Shown here: positions 32,079-35,532 of the stretch, piece by piece
How positions within the stretch are numbered: the stretch's first letter is position 1
Layout of the letters: every line of letters starts with the position of its first letter
Source: Actinomycetota bacterium
GTDB taxonomy: Bacteria > Actinomycetota > Thermoleophilia > Gaiellales > Gaiellaceae
Length of the DNA stretch: 35,532 nucleotides
NCBI GenBank assembly: GCA_003152275.1
Contig: PLZU01000099.1
Location: 6,415-41,946 of the forward strand
Reading direction: 5' to 3'
Program-made: the position numbers and the translations under genes
The notes under the pieces: generated by a model
What the model was told of the DNA's origin: nothing
Databases searched by the model: none
The model's input: only the letters and a program-made list of their open reading frames with translations

Positions 32079-33410
32079 CTACGCTCTCGGCAAGTCCTTG
32101 TACTGCGTGTAGAGCGCGGCGGCAGTCTCGACGCCCTGCTCGAAGTAGCGCACGAGGAACCGCTCGTTCGGCGAGTGCACGTTCGAATCCGGAAGCGCGA
32201 AGCCGGTGAGCACCGTCTGGATGCCGCGATCGGCGAGCGCCGGCACAATCGGCAGCGTGCCGCCGGAGCGCACGAGCAGCGGCTTCACGCCGAGCACGCG
32301 TTCGAACGCCACGAGGCCGAGCTGAACCGCGGGCGAGTCCGCCTTCATCAGCCCGGGAGGCGCGCCGCTCCACTTGATGTCGACGTCCGCGCCGGGCGGC
32401 GCCGCCGCGCGCATCAGCTTCTCCGCAGCCGCGCCGATCGTCTGCAGATCCTGCCCCGGTGCAAGTCGAATCGTGATCTCGCCCGACGCCTGCACGGACA
32501 GCGTCGTGTTGCGCAGGCCAGGCTTCCCGCCGAGGATCCCGTTCACATCGGCAGAGGGCTCGGCGAGCGTCCGGATGTTGAATTGCTCCGCGGCGTTCGG
32601 ATCGAGCGGCTGCGCGCCTTGCGATGACAGCTCGTCTTCGCCGGAAGGAAGTGCGCTCCAGCTCTTGAGCTCGTCGGGTGTCGGCGCCGAGATGCCCTGT
32701 CGCAACGGCTCGGGTAGCAATCCGTTCGGGCCGGCGAGCACGGCGGCGAAACACCGGATAAGCACGTGGATGGCGTTCAGCGCGGCGCCGCCGTACATGC
32801 CGGAGTGCAAGTCACGCTCGCCCGTCTTCACCTTGACGTCGAAAGCGATGAGACCACGCGTCGCGAGGCCGAATGCAGGGACGTCCATGCGAATCATGCC
32901 GCCGTCGAAGATGATCCCGGCGTCAGCGCCGCGATCGTCGGTTGCGAGGTAGTCGACGATGGTGTGACCGCCGATCTCCTCTTCGCCGTCGCACGCGAAG
33001 CGCAGGTTGACCGGCAGCTCATTCGCCTCGACGAGCTTCTGCGCCGCCTTCAGCAGGATGAAGAGCTGGCCCTTGTCGTCGGCGATCCCGCGCCCATACG
33101 CCCAGTCGTCCTTGATCGTGAGCTCGAAGGGATCGCTCTCCCACAGCTCGAGCGGCGCAGGCGGCTGCACGTCGAAATGCCCGTACACGAGGACGGTCGG
33201 CGCGGTCGCGGGGTCGGTCGACGCGGGAATGTCGCCCAGCGCGAGCTCCTTCTCCCCGAACGGCGTCAGCTCGGCGGTGCCGCCGATGCGCCGGATGAAG
33301 TCGCAGACCCACTCGCCGGCCCGCTTGACGTCCTCGCGGTGAGCGGGATCCGCGCTCACCGACGGGATCGCGATGAATTCACTGAGCTCGTTGCGCCAGG
33401 TCTCGTCCAT
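32079..33410 (-). CDS. M20-family metallo-dipeptidase
   Basis: 443-aa zinc peptidase of the carnosinase/CNDP type. First zinc motif YGHFDVQPP, second YGRGIADDKGQ (bridging Asp), the catalytic and ligand Glu in CDGEEEIGG, Asp in IIFDGG, and the final His in PDSNVHSPNERF. The lid domain spans about 190-330. It cleaves dipeptides or acylated amino acids in the cytosol. TAGAGT lies 8 nt before the ATG. Its stop directly abuts the convergent HxlR gene. Confidence 0.94.
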   Translation of the reverse strand: MDETWRNELSEFIAIPSVSADPAHREDVKRAGEWVCDFIRRIGGTAELTPFGEKELALGDIPASTDPATAPTVLVYGHFDVQPPAPLELWESDPFELTIKDDWAYGRGIADDKGQLFILLKAAQKLVEANELPVNLRFACDGEEEIGGHTIVDYLATDDRGADAGIIFDGGMIRMDVPAFGLATRGLIAFDVKVKTGERDLHSGMYGGAALNAIHVLIRCFAAVLAGPNGLLPEPLRQGISAPTPDELKSWSALPSGEDELSSQGAQPLDPNAAEQFNIRTLAEPSADVNGILGGKPGLRNTTLSVQASGEITIRLAPGQDLQTIGAAAEKLMRAAAPPGADVDIKWSGAPPGLMKADSPAVQLGLVAFERVLGVKPLLVRSGGTLPIVPALADRGIQTVLTGFALPDSNVHSPNERFLVRYFEQGVETAAALYTQYKDLPRA

Positions 33411-33418
33411 GGAGCGAG

Positions 33419-33424
33419 ACTCTA
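33419..33424 (-). promoter_or_regulatory. Candidate leaderless -10 box of the M20 dipeptidase gene
   Basis: Minus-strand TAGAGT, 8 nt before the ATG at 33410, in the 36-bp gap behind soxR. Confidence 0.35.
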
Positions 33425-33446
33425 CGTGCTCCGGGTCGAGCTGCCG

Positions 33447-33905
33447 TCAGCGCGTACCGGCCTTCACCTCGTCGCGTCGTAGATAGCGCGCACCAGGGCC
33501 AAGGCCTGCGGCCACATCGCCCGGATTGAGCAGCCCGCACGTCTTCAACGAAAGGCAGCCGCAGCCGATGCATGTCGTCAACCGGCCGCGGATCGCTTCG
33601 AGGGTCGCGATGCGCTCGTCGAGCTCGCGGCGCCAACTGCTCGAGAGGCGCTCCCAGTCGCGCTTCGTCGGTGAACGGTCTTCCGGCAGCGTGTCGAGGG
33701 CGGCGCGGATGCGCTCGAGCGGTATGCCGGCCGCTTTGCCGGCCTGCACGAGCGCCACGCGGCGGAGCGTCACGCCGGGATACCGACGCTGATTGCCTCC
33801 GGTGCGGCGCGCCGCGATCAGCCCCTCGCGCTCGTAGAAGCGAAGGGCGGACTGCGCCACACCGCTTCGGGCGGACAGTTCGCCGATGGAAAGCTCGGTT
33901 GGCAT
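33447..33905 (-). CDS. soxR: Redox-sensing MerR-type regulator SoxR
   Basis: 152-aa MerR-family activator. The helix-turn-helix is at 5-40 (LSIGELSARSGVAQSALRFYEREGLI), then a dimerisation helix at about 83-108, then the [2Fe-2S] cluster motif C-x2-C-x-C-x5-C with Cys112, 115, 117 and 123, exactly the SoxR spacing. The oxidised cluster twists the operator to start transcription. It is divergent from the split transketolase genes with a 37-bp gap that carries its predicted operator. A TATAGT box (33915-33920, minus) inside that operator would drive soxR, implying autoregulation. Confidence 0.95.
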   Translation of the reverse strand: MPTELSIGELSARSGVAQSALRFYEREGLIAARRTGGNQRRYPGVTLRRVALVQAGKAAGIPLERIRAALDTLPEDRSPTKRDWERLSSSWRRELDERIATLEAIRGRLTTCIGCGCLSLKTCGLLNPGDVAAGLGPGARYLRRDEVKAGTR

Positions 33906-33936
33906 TTGACTTAAACTATAGTTGAGGTTCTAGGGT
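33906..33936 (+). promoter_or_regulatory. SoxR-type promoter/operator with 19-bp spacer before the transketolase genes
   Basis: TTGACT (33906-33911), exactly 19 bp, TAGGGT (33931-33936), then 6 nt to the ATG at 33943. The over-long 19-bp spacer is the mark of MerR-family-activated promoters. Inside it lies an imperfect dyad at 33909-33928 (ACTTAAACTA and TAGTTGAGGT, 8 of 10 pairs matched), similar to the CCTCAA...TTGAGG SoxR box. The soxR -10 lies within the same dyad on the other strand. Confidence 0.7.
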
Positions 33937-33942
33937 GTGCAC

Positions 33943-34587
33943 ATGGCGATTGCGCAGCACCTCGGGTACGACGATCTGCCGGCGTTGATGACGCGGCTGA
34001 CCGGAGACGAAAAGCACGACTGGAGCTCACTCTCGACGCTCGACGTGCTGTGGGTGCTCTACGACCGCGTGCTGACTGCCGACGATCGATTTCTGCTCTC
34101 GAAAGGCCACGGGCCGGCCGCGTACTACGCGGTGCTCGCGGCCAAAGGCTTCATCCCGGTCGAGGGGCTCGACGGGTTCGGCACGTTCGACTCCCCGCTC
34201 GGGTACCACCCCGACCGCGTGATCGCGCCAGGCGTCGAGATCTCAAGCGGCTCGCTCGGCCATGGTCTCGGGATCGCGGTCGGCCGTGCGCTCGCGGGCC
34301 GCCGCACGTTCTGCCTCGTCGGCAACGGCGAGCTCGACGAAGGCAGCAACTGGGAGGCCGTGCAATGGGCGGGCCGGATCGGCCTCGGTGCGCTGACGGC
34401 GGTTGTCGTCGACAACCACAGCTCGACCTATCACTGGCCCGGCGGAGTCGAACAGCGCTTCATCCTCGAAGGCTGGGACGGGGTCCGCGTCGACGGCCGC
34501 GACCACGAGGCGCTCGAAGCGGCATTCCGCCACGAGGTCGCAGAGCAACCTCGTTGCATTGTCGCGGACGTCAGGCGGCCGTCGTGA
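33943..34587 (+). CDS. Transketolase, N-terminal (thiamine diphosphate) subunit
   Basis: 214-aa half-enzyme. SKGHGPAAYYAVLA at 53-66 and SSGSLGHGLGIAVGRALAG at 101-119 are transketolase blocks. The diphosphate/Mg motif is GNGELDEGSNWEAV at 127-140, with Asn128 where nearly all enzymes have Asp, and the partner segment is VVVDNHSS. The start is the ATG at 33943, which coincides with the expected transcription start of the SoxR-type promoter; GTG at 33937 is less likely. The stop overlaps the second subunit gene (GTGA). Confidence 0.88.
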   Translation: MAIAQHLGYDDLPALMTRLTGDEKHDWSSLSTLDVLWVLYDRVLTADDRFLLSKGHGPAAYYAVLAAKGFIPVEGLDGFGTFDSPLGYHPDRVIAPGVEISSGSLGHGLGIAVGRALAGRRTFCLVGNGELDEGSNWEAVQWAGRIGLGALTAVVVDNHSSTYHWPGGVEQRFILEGWDGVRVDGRDHEALEAAFRHEVAEQPRCIVADVRRPS

Positions 34588-35477
34588 CGATGCGCCAGCG
34601 GTTCTACGGGCTCGCAGCCGAGGCGCTCGATGAGCATCCGCACGTCGCAATGGTGTTCGCCGAGATCGGCGTCGGCGAGATGCCCAAGCATCCGCGCATG
34701 TTCAACGTCGGCATCCGCGAGCAGTTGATGATCGGCGTCGCCGCCGGCCTGGCGCTCGAGGGCTATCGCCCCGTCGTGCACTCGTACACGCCGTTCGTCG
34801 TCGAGCGGCCGTACGAGCAGATCAAGCTCGACCTGGGCCATCAGGACGTGGGCGCGGTGCTCGTTTCGACGGGTGCGTCGTACGACTCCGCGTACTCCGG
34901 CCGCACGCATCAGGCGCCCGAGGACGTCGCGGTCATTTCAGCGCTCCCCGGCTGGACGGTCCACGTGCCGGGCCATCCCGACGAGCTCGAGACGCTGTTC
35001 ACTCGCGCGCTCGCCAACGACGACCGCGTCTACATCCGCATGTCGGACGAATCGAACCACGCGCCCGTGAGGGGCGACGGTCTGGTCGTCCTTCGCGAGG
35101 GCTCGGATGCTGCGCCGCTCGTGGTGGCGGTTGGGCCGACCCTCGGCCCCACGCTGGCGGCAACTGCAGAGCTCGACGCGACGGTCGCGTACCTCGCAAC
35201 CGTGCGGCCGTTCGACGCGGAGGGGCTCCGCGCAGCGTTCCGCGGCACCGACGTCGTGCTCGTCGAGCCGTATCTCGTCGGCACCTCGTCGGCGGAGGTC
35301 TCGCGCGCGCTCAGCGACCGCCCGCACCGGCTGCTCGCGCTCGGCGTACCAAACGCGGAGTTCCGCCATTACGGTGAGGCCGCCGAGCACCGCGCCGCGC
35401 ACGGGCTCGATGCGGCCGGGATTCGCGCTTCGCTCGACCGGTTCGAAAGCGGTGCAGACCCTAGGCGACGTCTTTGA
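34584..35477 (+). CDS. Transketolase, C-terminal (pyrimidine-binding) subunit
   Basis: About 297 aa. The pyrimidine-binding half carries the activating Glu46 in MFNVGIREQLMIGVAAGLA, followed by VHSYTPFVVERPYEQIKLDL, THQAPEDVAVISALPG and a C-terminal regulatory domain (VVAVGPTLGPTLAA). Together with the first subunit it should move C2 ketol units between sugar phosphates, or do a related reaction. Start GTG at 34584 overlaps the upstream stop; ATG at 34590 is the alternative. Its last 17 bp overlap the convergent sigma-factor gene. Confidence 0.9.
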   Translation: MTMRQRFYGLAAEALDEHPHVAMVFAEIGVGEMPKHPRMFNVGIREQLMIGVAAGLALEGYRPVVHSYTPFVVERPYEQIKLDLGHQDVGAVLVSTGASYDSAYSGRTHQAPEDVAVISALPGWTVHVPGHPDELETLFTRALANDDRVYIRMSDESNHAPVRGDGLVVLREGSDAAPLVVAVGPTLGPTLAATAELDATVAYLATVRPFDAEGLRAAFRGTDVVLVEPYLVGTSSAEVSRALSDRPHRLLALGVPNAEFRHYGEAAEHRAAHGLDAAGIRASLDRFESGADPRRRL

Positions 35478-35532
35478 GGCTGTGCGAGTCCGCGAGGGCT
35501 CGCAGCTTCTTCAGCGACTGGTTCTCGATCTG
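35461..35532 (-). CDS. Sigma-70-family RNA polymerase sigma factor, last 23 codons (partial)
   Basis: Reading the minus strand from the window edge gives QIENQSLKKLRALADSHSLKDVA then TAG. RQIEN-x-x-L-x-KLR is the end of sigma region 4.2, the -35 recognition helix and following residues of RpoD/SigA-type factors. The rest lies beyond the window, so group (primary or alternative) is uncertain. It converges with, and overlaps, the transketolase C-subunit gene. Confidence 0.8.
   Translation of the reverse strand, partial: QIENQSLKKLRALADSHSLKDVA

Noticed and set aside
1..35532. CRISPR array, tRNA or rRNA genes, insertion sequences
   Set aside because: No regularly spaced direct repeats, no tRNA-like cloverleaf or rRNA sequence, and no transposase or terminal repeats were seen.

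Overview
The window is a gene-dense, high-GC stretch carrying about 33 protein genes, two of them cut by the window edges. No tRNA, rRNA, CRISPR array or insertion sequence was seen, and no gene-free stretch exceeds 300 bases. The longest gap is about 210 bases, at 16358-16567. Gene content points to an actinobacterial chromosome, and the mix fits the class Thermoleophilia best: a Soj-type ParA, FtsZ, an Lhr helicase near a Nei-type glycosylase, an HhH-GPD protein of actinobacterial type, SoxR, a split transketolase and a sigma-70 factor ending in KDVA. That placement is inference, not proof. Many start codons lie 6-9 nt behind a TAnnnT box with no Shine-Dalgarno sequence, which suggests frequent leaderless transcripts, as is known in Actinobacteria.

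Layout. 1-1832 (minus): parA overlapping an ftsZ with a long proline-rich N-terminal extension. 1889-4196: an MFS exporter convergent with a UPF0104-type membrane protein. 4287-7405 (minus): a bicupin with a small coupled protein, an unrecognised 392-aa protein and a Nei-like DNA glycosylase. 7442-9861 (plus): a histidine kinase/OmpR-type regulator pair. 9896-14128 (minus): the Lhr helicase. 14151-16357 (plus): a DUF1326 protein, an HhH-GPD protein and a phospholipase-D-like protein that seems to start at ATA.

16358-21358 (plus) is the most unusual part. A structured leader precedes three small exported proteins sharing a motif (L-x(7)-AG-x(7)-C) just after their signal peptides. These are followed by a SipW/Sec11-type (Ser/His) signal peptidase, a receiver-like protein whose phosphoacceptor Asp is Glu, a membrane histidine kinase and another exported protein. 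A perfect strong hairpin lies between the first and second exported-protein genes. This looks like a dedicated secretion or surface-structure system with its own signalling.

21486-27723 (minus) is a tightly packed chain: VOC protein, acyl-CoA dehydrogenase, ring-cleaving-dioxygenase-like VOC protein, MhqD-like hydrolase, polar-amino-acid ABC importer (binding protein, permease, ATPase) and a D-2-hydroxyacid dehydrogenase. 27756-32078 (plus): a YtcJ-type amidohydrolase, an APC permease overlapping a formamidase/acetamidase, and an HxlR regulator. 32079-33905 (minus): an M20 dipeptidase and soxR. 33943-35477 (plus): a two-subunit transketolase whose promoter has the 19-bp spacer and dyad expected of SoxR control. 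35461-35532 (minus): the last codons of a sigma-70 factor.
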